Positions 8,396-18,200 of a stretch of DNA of 64,000 nucleotides are shown piece by piece. Under the pieces are notes generated by a model that did no database searches, was not told the origin of the DNA, and saw only the letters and a list, made by a program, of their open reading frames with translations. Position numbers and translations under genes: made by a program. The DNA lies in assembly GCA_965203565.1 (NCBI GenBank), contig OZ241896.1, forward strand, positions 1,550,001 to 1,614,000, given 5' to 3'. How positions within the stretch are numbered: the stretch's first letter is position 1; each line of letters begins with the position of its first letter. The stretch comes from JAAXGX01 sp965203565. Its GTDB lineage: Bacteria; Acidobacteriota; Vicinamibacteria; Vicinamibacterales; UBA8438.

Positions 8396-10513
8396 ATGCA
8401 CGAAGTGAAGTCGATTCAAGAGCTGCTGAGCCAGATCGGCCGCGACGAGATCCTGCTGCCGGAGTTCCAGCGCGGCTACGTCTGGAGGCCGGACCAGGTG
8501 CGCGGCCTCGTGCGGTCGCTCTACCGGAAGCACCCGACCGGGCATCTGCTGGTCTGGCGCACCTACAAGCCGTCGCGGGTGCGCGGCGGGCCGGCGGCCG
8601 GCGACGGCCACTCGCTGATGCTGCTCGACGGCCAGCAGCGGCTGACGACGCTCTACGTGCTGTTCCGGGGAGAGGCGCCCCGGTTCTACGAGGGCGAGGA
8701 GCTGTTCTTCGACCTCTACTTCAACGTCCAGATCGAAGAGTTCCACTTCTGGCAGAAGTCGCTGATGGCGAAGAACCCGGCCTGGATCGGCGTCCACGAA
8801 TTCCTGAGCGAGACGCTCAACGGGCTGCTCGAACGTCTGCCCGGCCTCGACGCCGAGCGCCGGGAGGTGCTTCAGGCGAACCTCGCGCGCCTGAGCCGGC
8901 TGGACCAGATCCGCAACTACGCCTACACCGTCGATCAGGTGACCGGCGACGACTTCGGCGTCGACGAGGTGGTGGAGATCTTCAACCGGGTGAACCGGGC
9001 GGGCACGCCGCTCACGAAGGCCGACCTCGCCCTGGCCCACGTCTGCAGCATCTGGCCGGAGGCGCGCGCCGAAATGCGCGGCTTCCAGAAGAAGATGGCG
9101 GAGCAGGGGTTCGGCGTTTCGTTCGACTTTCTCGTCCGGTGTCTGGCCGCGGTGGCGACGGGGTCGGTGCTGCTCGAAGGGTCGTTCGTCAAGACGCCGG
9201 CGTCCGACCTGCAACGGGCGTGGACGGAGATGCAGGCGGCGTTCGAACACCTCGTCGGCGTCCTGCGGCACGACGCCTTCATCGACGGCCTCGACGACCT
9301 GCCGACGCACAACGTGCTCGTGCCGGCGACGGTGTACCTCGCCCGGCGCGAAGGGCAGTTCCCGACTGACGCGATCAAGCGGCGCTTCGTCCGGTGGCTC
9401 TACCTCGCCGGGCTGTGGGCGCGGTATTCCGTGGCGGCCGAGACCAAGCTGCAGCAGGACGTGGCGCTGACGGCCGGCCGCGACGTCGATCCGACGCACG
9501 AGCTCGAAGAGGCGATCCTCCGCGAACGCGGGCGGGTGGTGCTGGAGGCGGCCGACCTCGCCGGCGCCCGGGTCGACTCGGCGGTCGGACGTTTCAGCCA
9601 CGTGGTCGCCCGCGCGGCCGAGGCGCGGGACTGGTTCACCGGCGTCCGCCTGTACGACCGGTCGGTCGGCCGGCGCAGCGGATACGTCCGCCATGCCATC
9701 TTCTCCAGCAAGGCGCTCCGGAAGGCCGGATTCGACAGCGTAGCCGACCGCAAGCTGATCAACGAGCTGGCCAACCGCGCGGCGCTCGCCCAGGAGCCCG
9801 ACCAGGCGGTTGTCGGCGCCCCGCCGAGCGAGTACCTGCCGGAGGTGGAGGACAGCCAGCCGGGCGCGCTCCGGGCGCAGTCGATCCCGATGGACCGGGA
9901 GCTCTGGGACCCGGAGCGCTACGAAGACTTCCTGGCCGCCCGCCGCCGGCTCCTGGCGCAGGCGATGAACGCGTTCATCGCGGGCTGGGCGCCGCAGGAC
10001 GCCGCCTCCCTGGTCGACGAGTCGCTGGTGCGCCGCCTGATGGCGACCGGCGAGAACGACCGGATCGAGTTCAAGTCGAGCCTGCGCTGGGACGTCAAGG
10101 AGCAGCGGGTCAACAAGCAACTCGAAAAGGTGGTCGTCAAGACGCTCGCCGGTTTTCTCAACGCCGAGGGCGGCACGCTGCTGATCGGCGTCGACGACGC
10201 CGGCGCCGCTATCGGGCTGGCGGGCGACTACGAGGCGCTCAGGAAGCACGACCGCGACGGGTTCGAGCAGCAGCTGCAGCAGGTGGTGGCGCGCGGCCTC
10301 GGCGAATCGGTGTCGCCCTATCTGACCGTCACCTTCAACGAGATCGACGGCCAGGACGTCTGCCACGTCTCGGTCGACCCGAGCGACCACCCGGTCTACG
10401 TCGACGAGCAGCAGCAGGCGATCTTCTTCCTCCGCGCCGGCAACGGCACGCGCCCGCTGCCGGTGGACGAAGCGGTGAAGTACGTGCAGCACCGGTGGGG
10501 CGGGACGGCGTGA
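8396..10513 (+). CDS. DUF262 (GmrSD-like) protein with C-terminal AlbA_2 domain
   Basis: 705 residues after a GGAGGAG ribosome site. The N-terminal DUF262 domain has ILLPEFQRGYVW near residue 19 and the ParB/sulfiredoxin-like DGQQRLTTL near 80, the nucleotide-hydrolysing motif of type IV restriction GmrS-like proteins. A later segment (RHAIFSSKAL, then INELANRAAL) resembles a DUF1524 HNH motif whose usual HHIF start is altered, so nuclease activity is doubtful. From about residue 550 it carries an AlbA_2/Schlafen-type domain (EFKSSLRWD, LIGVDDAG). This DUF262-AlbA_2 arrangement is unusual to me. Inferred role: recognising modified phage DNA or RNA. Confidence 0.8.
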   Translation: MHEVKSIQELLSQIGRDEILLPEFQRGYVWRPDQVRGLVRSLYRKHPTGHLLVWRTYKPSRVRGGPAAGDGHSLMLLDGQQRLTTLYVLFRGEAPRFYEGEELFFDLYFNVQIEEFHFWQKSLMAKNPAWIGVHEFLSETLNGLLERLPGLDAERREVLQANLARLSRLDQIRNYAYTVDQVTGDDFGVDEVVEIFNRVNRAGTPLTKADLALAHVCSIWPEARAEMRGFQKKMAEQGFGVSFDFLVRCLAAVATGSVLLEGSFVKTPASDLQRAWTEMQAAFEHLVGVLRHDAFIDGLDDLPTHNVLVPATVYLARREGQFPTDAIKRRFVRWLYLAGLWARYSVAAETKLQQDVALTAGRDVDPTHELEEAILRERGRVVLEAADLAGARVDSAVGRFSHVVARAAEARDWFTGVRLYDRSVGRRSGYVRHAIFSSKALRKAGFDSVADRKLINELANRAALAQEPDQAVVGAPPSEYLPEVEDSQPGALRAQSIPMDRELWDPERYEDFLAARRRLLAQAMNAFIAGWAPQDAASLVDESLVRRLMATGENDRIEFKSSLRWDVKEQRVNKQLEKVVVKTLAGFLNAEGGTLLIGVDDAGAAIGLAGDYEALRKHDRDGFEQQLQQVVARGLGESVSPYLTVTFNEIDGQDVCHVSVDPSDHPVYVDEQQQAIFFLRAGNGTRPLPVDEAVKYVQHRWGGTA

Positions 10514-10529
10514 CTCCATCGTTGGCGCT

Positions 10530-12224
10530 GTGACCACTGAACGCCTCGAAGCGCTCATCGCCGGCGGAGAGACGCTGGCGGTGGAGTTCAAGGGCGAGGA
10601 AGCCGGACCGTTCCCGGACCGCGAGCTCGTCGAAGCGGTCGTCTGTCTCGCCAACCGGACCGGCGACGGACCGGCCTGGCTGCTGGTCGGCGTCGAAGAC
10701 GACGGCCGCGTGAGCGGCGCACGTGTCCGCCACGAAGCCGGGTCCACCGATCCCGCCCGGATACAGGCGCTCGTTTCCAATCGCACGCGGCCATCCGTCT
10801 CCACGCGCGTCGACGTCGTTGCGATGGAGCGCAAGGAGGTTCTCGTCATCGAGATACCGGCGGTGCGTCAGCCGGTCGGCACGTCGGATGGACGCTACCT
10901 GCGCCGGGTCGTCGGCGGGGACGGCAAGCCGTCGTGCGCGCCGCTGCACTTCCACGAGATGCAGTCGCAGCAGGCCGACCGCGGCATGCTCGATCATTCC
11001 GTGCTGCGTCTGGACGGCGTGGGCATGGAGGCGCTGGACCCGCTGGAGTTCGACCGCTACCGCCGCACCATCCGGGAGCATCGAAGCCGGGGGGACGATG
11101 CGTTGCTCGAGCTCGGCGACCCGGAGCTCGCCCGAGCCCTGGGCGCGGTGGAGCAGGACGACGGCGCGGTGGTCGTCCGGGTGCTGGGGCTGCTTCTCTT
11201 CGGACGCGAGGACGCTCTGGCCGCGGCCCTTCCGGCGCACGAGGTGGCGTTCCAGGCGTTGTCCGACGAACAGGTGCAGGTCAACGATTTTTTTCGCTGG
11301 CCGCTGTTGCGCGTCATGGAGGAGATGTCCGCGCGCTTTCGCGCTCGAAACCGCGAGCAGGAGATCTTCGTGGGCATGACTCGCGTCGGGGCGCCCGATT
11401 ATTCCGAGCGCGCGTTCCGGGAAGCTCTGGCCAACGCCCTGATTCACCGCGATTACACGCGCCTGGGCGCCGTGCACGTGCAGTGGCGGAAGCACGGGCT
11501 GGAAATCTCGAACCCCGGCGGCTTCCCGGCGGGCGTGCGCCTGGACAATCTGCTGGTGACCGCGCCAAGACCCCGTAATCCGCTGCTCGCCGACGCCTTC
11601 AAGCGCGCCGGCCTCGTGGAGCGCACCGCGCGCGGCATCGACACCATCTTCGCGGAGCAGGTGCGCAACGGCCGTCCCGCGCCTTCCTACGCGGGCAGCA
11701 CCGAGGTCGGCGTGAGCCTGGTCCTGCCCGGCGGCGCGCCCGATCTCGCGTTCGTGCGTCTGGTGGCGGACGAGCAGCGGCGGGGCGGCCCGCTGTCCGT
11801 CGATGAACTGCTGCTGCTGAGCGAGCTGGCGCGCGAGCGGCGCGTGACGGCGGTCGAGGCTGCTGCGACGATTCAGAAAGGCCGCAGCGAGGCGGAGCAT
11901 TTCCTGCGCGCGTTGGGCGAGCGAGGTCTCGTCGCCGGGCGCGGCGCCGCGCGACGGCAGGTGTTCCGACTGTCGGACAAGGCCGCCCGGCGTCTCGACG
12001 ATCGCCCGGACGCCCTCGGGGGGCGCGCCGAAGCGATCCCGCACGAAGCTCTGGTGCTCCGGTACGTCACGGACCGCGGTTCTATCTCGCGGAAGGAAAC
12101 GGCGACCCTCTGCGCCATCACCGCGCCCCAGGCGTACAGACTGCTGCAAGCAATGACGTCGAAACGGATGCTCCGCCGCATCGGCGCACGCGGGCGGAGC
12201 GTGCGCTACGAAAGCAACAGATAG
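10530..12224 (+). CDS. AlbA_2-domain ATP-binding protein (RecG-related/HATPase type)
   Basis: 564 residues from a GTG start 16 bases after the DUF262 stop, so probably the same operon. The N-terminal AlbA_2 domain has VEFKGEEAG near residue 18 and LLVGVEDDG near 50. The middle carries the EALANALIHRDY and ISNPGGFP signature of the GHKL-like ATP-binding region common in these putative DNA-binding proteins. The C-terminus contains one or two winged-helix-like segments (ETATLCAITAPQAYRLL). Such proteins are often annotated as transcriptional regulators, but here the defence context suggests partnership with the preceding AlbA_2 protein. Confidence 0.75.
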   Translation: MTTERLEALIAGGETLAVEFKGEEAGPFPDRELVEAVVCLANRTGDGPAWLLVGVEDDGRVSGARVRHEAGSTDPARIQALVSNRTRPSVSTRVDVVAMERKEVLVIEIPAVRQPVGTSDGRYLRRVVGGDGKPSCAPLHFHEMQSQQADRGMLDHSVLRLDGVGMEALDPLEFDRYRRTIREHRSRGDDALLELGDPELARALGAVEQDDGAVVVRVLGLLLFGREDALAAALPAHEVAFQALSDEQVQVNDFFRWPLLRVMEEMSARFRARNREQEIFVGMTRVGAPDYSERAFREALANALIHRDYTRLGAVHVQWRKHGLEISNPGGFPAGVRLDNLLVTAPRPRNPLLADAFKRAGLVERTARGIDTIFAEQVRNGRPAPSYAGSTEVGVSLVLPGGAPDLAFVRLVADEQRRGGPLSVDELLLLSELARERRVTAVEAAATIQKGRSEAEHFLRALGERGLVAGRGAARRQVFRLSDKAARRLDDRPDALGGRAEAIPHEALVLRYVTDRGSISRKETATLCAITAPQAYRLLQAMTSKRMLRRIGARGRSVRYESNR

Positions 12225-12290
12225 AAACGCACGCATGGAAACACACGCCGTGCGCCGGCAAACGCACGCCGTGCCATTGGAAAGCACGCG
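12225..12290. repeat. Short degenerate tandem repeats (possible operator)
   Basis: The 66-base gap holds four irregular copies of AAACRCACGC or AAAGCACGC, two followed by CGTGC, spaced about 15-22 bases. CACGCCGTG is also a near-palindrome. It is the longest untranslated gap in this run of genes and could be a protein-binding site controlling the OLD-like gene. Confidence 0.45.
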
Positions 12291-13976
12291 ATGATTCACC
12301 GGGTCGCCGTTCGGCATTTCAAGCGGTTCCAGGATCAGGCGTTCGATCTCGCGGAGTCGGTGGTGCTCGCCGGACCGAACAACGCCGGCAAGTCGACCCT
12401 GCTGCAGGCGATAGCCGCCTGGAAGCTCGGGCTCGACCGATGGGTGGCGCAGCGCGAGGGGAGCCGGGCGGTCACGCGGTCCGGCGTGCCGATCACCCGC
12501 GGCGACTTCACCGCGGTCCCGCTCCGCGAGATGAACCTGCTGTGGGAAGACCGCAAGGTCGCCGGTCAGAAGGGGATGGCCGGCGCGCGGCGGCTGATCG
12601 AGATCGTCGTCGAGGGGAAGACCGGCGACGAGCCGTGGACCTGCGGCATGGAGTTCCAGTACGACAACCGCGACCTGATGTACGCGCGGCCCTGCGGCGC
12701 GCGGAGTCTCGACCGCGAGGCGATCCGGCGGTTTCCGCCGGCGCCGGCCCAGGCGCTCGGCGTCGTCCACGTGCCGCCGCTCTCGGGCATCGAGCGCGAC
12801 GAGCCGCGCCGCGACCGCGGCATGCAGGACCTGCTGGTCGGGCAGGGACGGCCGGGCGAGATCCTGCGGAACCTCCTGCTGGAGATCGCCGAGAAGGACG
12901 ACGCGAGCTGGCGGGAGTTCGCGGATCATCTGCAGGAGCTGTTCCGGGTCGCGCTGGTGAGGCCCGTCTACTCGCCGGCGCAGCCCTACATCGTCTGCGA
13001 GTACCGGGAGCCGGGCCACAGCCGGCCGCTGGACCTGACCAACGCCGGCGGCGGCACGCTCCAGGTCCTGCTCCTGTTCGCATTCCTGTACGCGCGCCCC
13101 GCGTCGGTGCTCCTGCTCGACGAGCCGGACGCGCACCAGCACGTCATCCTGCAGCGTCAGGTGTACGACCGGGTCCGCGCCGTGGCCCGCCGGCGCGGAG
13201 GACAGGTGCTCGTGGCCACTCATTCCGAGGTGGTGATAGACGCGACCGAGCCGGCCCAGGTGATCGCTTTCTTCGACCGACAGCCGCGGCCGCTCGCCAC
13301 CAAGCACGAGCGCGACCGGCTCCGGGAGGCGCTCAAGCGCGTGACCACCACCGACCTGCTGCTCGGGCGGGAGATCGGCGCCGTCCTGTACGTCGAAAGC
13401 GAAACGGACGAGAAAATACTGTCCTGCTGGGCGCGCAACCTCGGCCACCCGGCGACGCGCTTCCTGGAACGGCCGTTCGTGCATTGGCTGCGCGGTCGAA
13501 GCCTGCGAGAGGCCAGGGAACACCTCTTCGCTCTCAGGGTCGCGTTTCCGGAGATCCGCGCGCTCTGCCTGCTCGACGGCGACAACCGCGACCAGCCGGA
13601 CGAAAAGATGCATGACGCCGGTCTGGTCGTGCTGCGTTGGCGCCGGTACGAGATCGAGAACTATCTCATGCAGCCGGAGGCCATCAGCCGGTTCGCGTTT
13701 CCGGAGCATCTTCCGCTGATGCGCAAGCAGGTGGACGCGGCGTTCCAGGAGCAGGTCCCCCAGGGAACCGACCTCTTCGGCGACCACGTGGCTCTCACGC
13801 GAGTCAAGGCGAGCGACGAATTCCTCGTGCCGCTGCTCGAAACCCTGGACCGCCCGACCCCCAAGAGAGATCTGCACCTGCTGGCCGAAAAGATGACCGC
13901 GGCGGAAATCCATCCCGAAGTCGTCGAGAAACTGGACCGGCTGGCGGAAGTCCTCACGCCGGGGGACGGGACGTGA
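12291..13976 (+). CDS. OLD-family-like ATPase/TOPRIM nuclease
   Basis: 561 residues. The ABC-type ATPase half has Walker A GPNNAGKST near residue 33 and Walker B LLLDEPDAH near 272, followed by a VATHSEVV switch region. The C-terminal half has the pattern of a TOPRIM nuclease: YVESETDEK near 367 (catalytic glutamate) and LLDGDNRD near 426 (acidic pair), plus YEIENYL. OLD proteins are ATP-dependent DNA nucleases used in phage defence, alone or with helicase partners. The stop overlaps the GTG of the following DUF1156 remnant as GTGA, copying the HEPN/DUF1156 junction at 3482. Confidence 0.82.
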   Translation: MIHRVAVRHFKRFQDQAFDLAESVVLAGPNNAGKSTLLQAIAAWKLGLDRWVAQREGSRAVTRSGVPITRGDFTAVPLREMNLLWEDRKVAGQKGMAGARRLIEIVVEGKTGDEPWTCGMEFQYDNRDLMYARPCGARSLDREAIRRFPPAPAQALGVVHVPPLSGIERDEPRRDRGMQDLLVGQGRPGEILRNLLLEIAEKDDASWREFADHLQELFRVALVRPVYSPAQPYIVCEYREPGHSRPLDLTNAGGGTLQVLLLFAFLYARPASVLLLDEPDAHQHVILQRQVYDRVRAVARRRGGQVLVATHSEVVIDATEPAQVIAFFDRQPRPLATKHERDRLREALKRVTTTDLLLGREIGAVLYVESETDEKILSCWARNLGHPATRFLERPFVHWLRGRSLREAREHLFALRVAFPEIRALCLLDGDNRDQPDEKMHDAGLVVLRWRRYEIENYLMQPEAISRFAFPEHLPLMRKQVDAAFQEQVPQGTDLFGDHVALTRVKASDEFLVPLLETLDRPTPKRDLHLLAEKMTAAEIHPEVVEKLDRLAEVLTPGDGT

Positions 13977-14256
13977 CCCCCTCGGAATGCAAGCGGCTCG
14001 CCGAAGTCGACTTCCCCATCGCGGCGGTGTCGCGGCACGCGGCGCGGGAGAAGTCGATCCGGCACGGCCACCCATCGATGCTGCACTTGTGGTGGGCGCG
14101 CCGGCCGCTGGCGTCGAGCCGGGCGGTGCTGCTGGCGCTGCTGCTGCCCGGGTCGATCCCGCTGGAGGCGCTGCGGGTCGGGGGAGAAATAAAGCGGCAG
14201 CCGAGAAGGAGCTGGTGCTCCATTGGGGCAACCTGTTCACGGCACGGTGGAAGGTG
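13974..14256 (+). pseudogene. DUF1156 gene remnant stitched from three short blocks
   Basis: It starts with the GTG of a DUF1156 gene (TPSECKRLAEVDFP through HPSMLHLWWARRPL) and stays close to the other copies for about 170 bases. It then jumps to the SIPLEALRVG block, then to GGEIK and AEKEL, and then to a block matching LRWGDLFTAR (here LHWGNLFTAR), after which homology ends. The second join falls where GCGGGTCGGG occurs at both breakpoints in the full copies, suggesting deletion at microhomology. A later frame change leaves no functional methyltransferase. It retains the intact-type KSIRHGHPS motif. Confidence 0.75.
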
Positions 14257-14338
14257 GATACCGCACGACCCGCGATCCAATATCATACCTGGACATCGGC
14301 GCGATCGGCAGCGCGCGAAAGGAGAACGAGAAGAGGCC

Positions 14339-14653
14339 ATGAGAACACACAACTTGTTCATCAGCCACTCGTGGAGCTATTCGGATCAGTACGCCGGACT
14401 TGAGCGTCTGTTACGGGCAAGAAGCTACTTCAGGTTCAAGGACTACTCTGTCCCCCGCAACGATCCGATTCACAACGCCGGAACGGATGCCCAACTGCGT
14501 GAAGCGATTCGCAACAAAATGGCGCCGTGTGGTGTCGCCATCGAGCCGTGGGGAAGCGATCCAACCTCCGCGCGCGTCAAGCAAGCAGCCGACCGAATCG
14601 TCAAGTGGAATGCCGAGAGCGTCGTCGGAGCGATCAGGGAGCTTGCAGGATGA
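14339..14653 (+). CDS. ThsB-like TIR (DUF1863/MTH538) protein with internal deletion
   Basis: 104 residues; full-length relatives are about 130 or more. The first part (NLFISHSWSYSDQY to REAIRNKMAPCGV) and the last part (AIEPWGSDPTSARVKQAADR to the end) match the TIR-like family that includes the Thoeris protein ThsB. The usual middle segment between the PCxV strand and the AIEPWG strand, roughly 30 residues containing the tyrosine/serine/tryptophan helix with the catalytic glutamate, is missing without loss of frame. The protein is probably unable to process NAD. An AGGAG site lies upstream, and the gene overlaps the next one as ATGA. Confidence 0.75.
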   Translation: MRTHNLFISHSWSYSDQYAGLERLLRARSYFRFKDYSVPRNDPIHNAGTDAQLREAIRNKMAPCGVAIEPWGSDPTSARVKQAADRIVKWNAESVVGAIRELAG

Positions 14654-15099
14654 CCGACTCGACGCAGAACGAAATGCTGGAGATCTACAAGCTCCACGCC
14701 GAGCTCGCCGACCGGGTGAGCCAGCGGCGCGAAGGGGCCAATCGGCTGTACGTCAGTCTGCTCGTGGGACTGATGGTGTTCTCCGCCGCGCTGCTGCGCT
14801 ACGGCGCCGGCGATGCTCCCACCAGGATCGTGCTCTGCGCCGTAGGAATCGTCGGTGCGTTGCTTTCGATCTCCTGGTTCGTCGTCATCCGGTCGTACCG
14901 CCAGCTCAACACCGGAAAATTCAAGATCCTTACCGAACTCGAGAAGAAGCTGGCCTATCCGTTCTTCACCCACGAATGGGATCTGTTGGCCGAGGGCCGT
15001 GACCGGCGACGCTACTGGAGACTGACCGTCGTCGAGACCAGCCTGCCGTACATCTTCTTCACGCTGTTTCTCGGCGTGGTGGTTCTCTCGTTCCAGTAA
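14650..15099 (+). CDS. Small membrane protein, RipA-like octameric family, TIR partner
   Basis: 149 residues. Three hydrophobic spans are visible: LYVSLLVGLMVFSAALL near 36, IVLCAVGIVGALLSISWF near 62 and the C-terminal IFFTLFLGVVVLSF. The N-terminal YKLHAELADRVSQRREGAN and central RSYRQLNTGKFK are typical of small membrane proteins I associate with the RipA-type octameric family. The 4-base overlap with the TIR gene implies a two-gene module, plausibly a TIR signal maker and a membrane effector. That pairing is inference. The gene itself appears intact. Confidence 0.65.
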   Translation: MTDSTQNEMLEIYKLHAELADRVSQRREGANRLYVSLLVGLMVFSAALLRYGAGDAPTRIVLCAVGIVGALLSISWFVVIRSYRQLNTGKFKILTELEKKLAYPFFTHEWDLLAEGRDRRRYWRLTVVETSLPYIFFTLFLGVVVLSFQ

Positions 15100-15109
15100 A
15101 AAGGCGGCC

Positions 15110-15226
15110 ATGATTCCACGGAAATGCAAACATTTTGCTGAGGTCGACTTCCCGATCGCCGGCGTGTCGAAGTACGCCGCGCGGTGGTCTGAGAATGAAA
15201 GCCATGTGTCCCCACATTTGAGGTAA
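15110..15226 (+). pseudogene. 5' fragment of another DUF1156 gene
   Basis: An ATG opens MIPRKCKHFAEVDFPIAG and continues VSKYAARWSE, clearly the first ~25 residues of a DUF1156 protein but more diverged than the other copies. The sequence then departs and stops after 38 codons. It lies 31 bases before copy 2, so two DUF1156 starts stand almost side by side. Probably a leftover of an earlier recombination. Confidence 0.7.
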
Positions 15227-15257
15227 AACGCCAAGTGGTGGCGATGACTGGTAAGAC

Positions 15258-18200
15258 TTGATGATGGTTGTCCGCGAATGCAAGCGGCTGGCCGAGGTTG
15301 ACTTCCCCATCGCGGCGGTGTCGCGGCACGCGGCGCGGGAGAAGTCGATCCGGCACGGCCACCCGTCGACGCTGCACCTGTGGTGGGCGCGCCGGCCGCT
15401 GGCGTCGAGCCGGGCGGTGCTGCTGGCGCTGCTGCTGCCCGACCCGTGCGATCCGGCCTGCCCGGAGGCGTTCGCGGCGCGGGCGCCGGAGATCCTGACC
15501 GCCGTGCGGCAGCGGCCGAACGATGCGGCCGAGCTGCGGAAGGCGCTGCTCTGGTTCATCGGGTCGTTCGCCAACTGGAGCCTGGCGGCCGACCCGACCT
15601 ACCTGCGGGTGGCGCGCGATCTGGTGCGGGCGGCGCACCCGGGGGAAGCGCCGCTGGTGGTCGATCCGTTCGCGGGCGGCGGGTCGATCCCGCTGGAGGC
15701 GCTGCGGGTCGGGTGCGAGACGTTCGCGAGCGATCTGAACCCGGTGGCGTGCCTGATCCTGAAGGTGATGCTGGAGGAGATCCCGCGGCACGGTCCGGGT
15801 CTGGCGGAGGAGTTGCGGCGGGTCGGGGGAGAGGTCAAGGCGGCGGCCGAGAAGGAACTGGCCGACCTGTATCCGCCGGACCCGGACGGTGCGACGCCTA
15901 TCGCATATCTGTGGGCGCGTACGGTGCGGTGCGAGGCGCCGGCCTGCGGGGCGGAGATCCCGCTGCTGCGGTCGTTCTGGTTGTGCCGGAAGCCGAAGCG
16001 CCGGCGGGCGTTGCAGCCAAGAGTCGTGCGGAATCCGGGGGGGGGGGGGGGGGGGTATCGAGTTTGCGATCTTCGAGCCAGCAGGCGACCGGGACGTGCC
16101 GGCGGGGACGGTGACGCGGGCGAAGGCGGCGTGCCCGTGCTGCGGCGTCGTCCTGCCGCCGGAGCGGGTGCGGGCGCAGCTTGCGGAGCAGCGCGGCGGC
16201 GCGGATGCGATATTCGACGATGCGGGTCGGCGGGTCGGCGGCGCGCGCCTGACGGCGGTGGTGACGCTGAAGCCAGGGGAAACGGGGCGGCATTACCGGC
16301 TGCCGACCGAGGCGGACTACGCGGCGGTGCGCGCGGCGCAGGCGCGGCTGGCCGGGATACTGGGTGAGTGGGAGCGGGGCGGGAAGCAGGGGCTGTGTCC
16401 GGTTCCGGACGAGCCGTTGCCGCCGATCGGCACGCTGGGTTTCCGCGTGCAGCGCTACGGGATGCTCCGGTGGGGCGATCTGTTCACGGCGCGGCAGAAG
16501 ATGATGCTTGCTTGCTTCGGCGACCCGTTGAATTTGAAGAGTTCAAGAGACTCACTTGTGTTTATGGTCATGGCTCTGGATAGATGTGCTGATTATGGCA
16601 GTTCAGGAGTCGTCTGGGCTCAAGAAGGTGAGTTTGTCAAAGGTACTTTCGCTCGCCAAGCGCTTCCTATCGTATGGGATTTTGCTGAAGCTGCTCAGTT
16701 GACTGATTCTTCCGGAAACCTCGGTGGCGCAATCGATTGGGTCGCCCGGGTCATCGAGATTGCCGCAGGATCTTTGAGCAAGTCTTCGGGCCAGGTCCAG
16801 GCCGCCGACGCAACGAACCACCCGCTGCCCGACCAGGCCGCCGGCGTCTGGTTCACCGATCCGCCTTACTACGACGCGATTCCGTATTCGGACCTCTCCG
16901 ACTTCTTTCTCGTCTGGCTCAAGCGCGCGCTGCCCGGCCACCCGTTGCTGCGCGATCCTTTCGATCCAGACAATCCGCTCTCGCCCAAGACCCGCGAGGC
17001 GGTGCAGGACGAGACGAAGACGTGCGACGGGCGCGTCAAGGACCGCGCGTTCTTCGAGGACACGATGGGCCGCGCCTTCGCCGAGGGCCGCCGCGTCCTG
17101 CATGATGACGGCGTCGGCTCGGTCGTCTTCGCCCACAAGACCACCGAAGGTTGGGAGGCGCTGCTCGCCGGGATGATCCGGGGCGGCTGGACCATCACCG
17201 GCTCGTGGCCGATCGCGACGGAACGCCCCGGCCGTCTCCGATCGCTGGACTCCGCCGCCCTCGCCACCAGCATCCACTTGGTCTGCCGCCCCCGCCCCGA
17301 CGACGCGCCGGTGGGCGACTGGGGCGACGTGCTGCGCGCTCTGCCGCCGCGGGTCGGCGACTGGATGGAGCGCCTGCAGAACGAGCGCGTCCGCGGCGCC
17401 GACCTGGTGTTCGCCTGCATCGGGCCGGCGCTGGAGATCTTCAGCCGCTATCCGCGGGTGGAGACGGCGGAGGGGCGCGAGGTCGGGCTGGCCGAATATC
17501 TCGAAAAGGTGTGGGAGGTGGTGGGGCGCACCGCGCTCCGGACCGTCCTGGGCGAGGGGGAGGCGAAGGCGCGCAACGGGCTGGCCGGGGCGCTTGAAGA
17601 GGACGCGCGCCTGACGGCGCTCTTCCTCTGGACGCTCCAGAGCACCAGCGCCGACGGCGGCGCTGCGGCGGCGGGTAATGCCGCGTCGGATGAATCGGCG
17701 GAGGCGGACGAGACGGACGGGGCGGACGAGACGCCCCGCGGGAAGGGGGCCGGCTACACGCTGATCTTCGACGTGGTGCGCCGGTTCGCGCAGCCGCTCG
17801 GCATCCGGCTCCCCGACTGGGAGGGGCGGATCGTCGAAACGGCCAAGGGCGTCGTGCGTCTGCTGCCGGTCACCGCCCGCGAGACGCAGCTTTTCGGCAG
17901 AGGCGGCATCGGCGCGGCGGCGGCGGCGATTGAACGCGACCCGTCCGGCGACGCGCAACCACTGCTCTTTCCCGACGACGCCCCCGCTGCGCCCGGTCCG
18001 GCTCCGCGGCCCGGCGCCGTGCGGCGCGGGGCGTCGGCCGTCCGGGAAGGCGTCGTCCGGGAGGAGGCGGAGACCCGGACGCCCGACGCCGCCACCACGC
18101 TCGACCGCGTGCACGCCGCGATGCTGCTCCAGGCGTCGGGCCGGAGCCAGGCGCTCCGCGCCCTGCTGAAGGCGGAGCAGGACCGCGGCCCCGACTTCCT

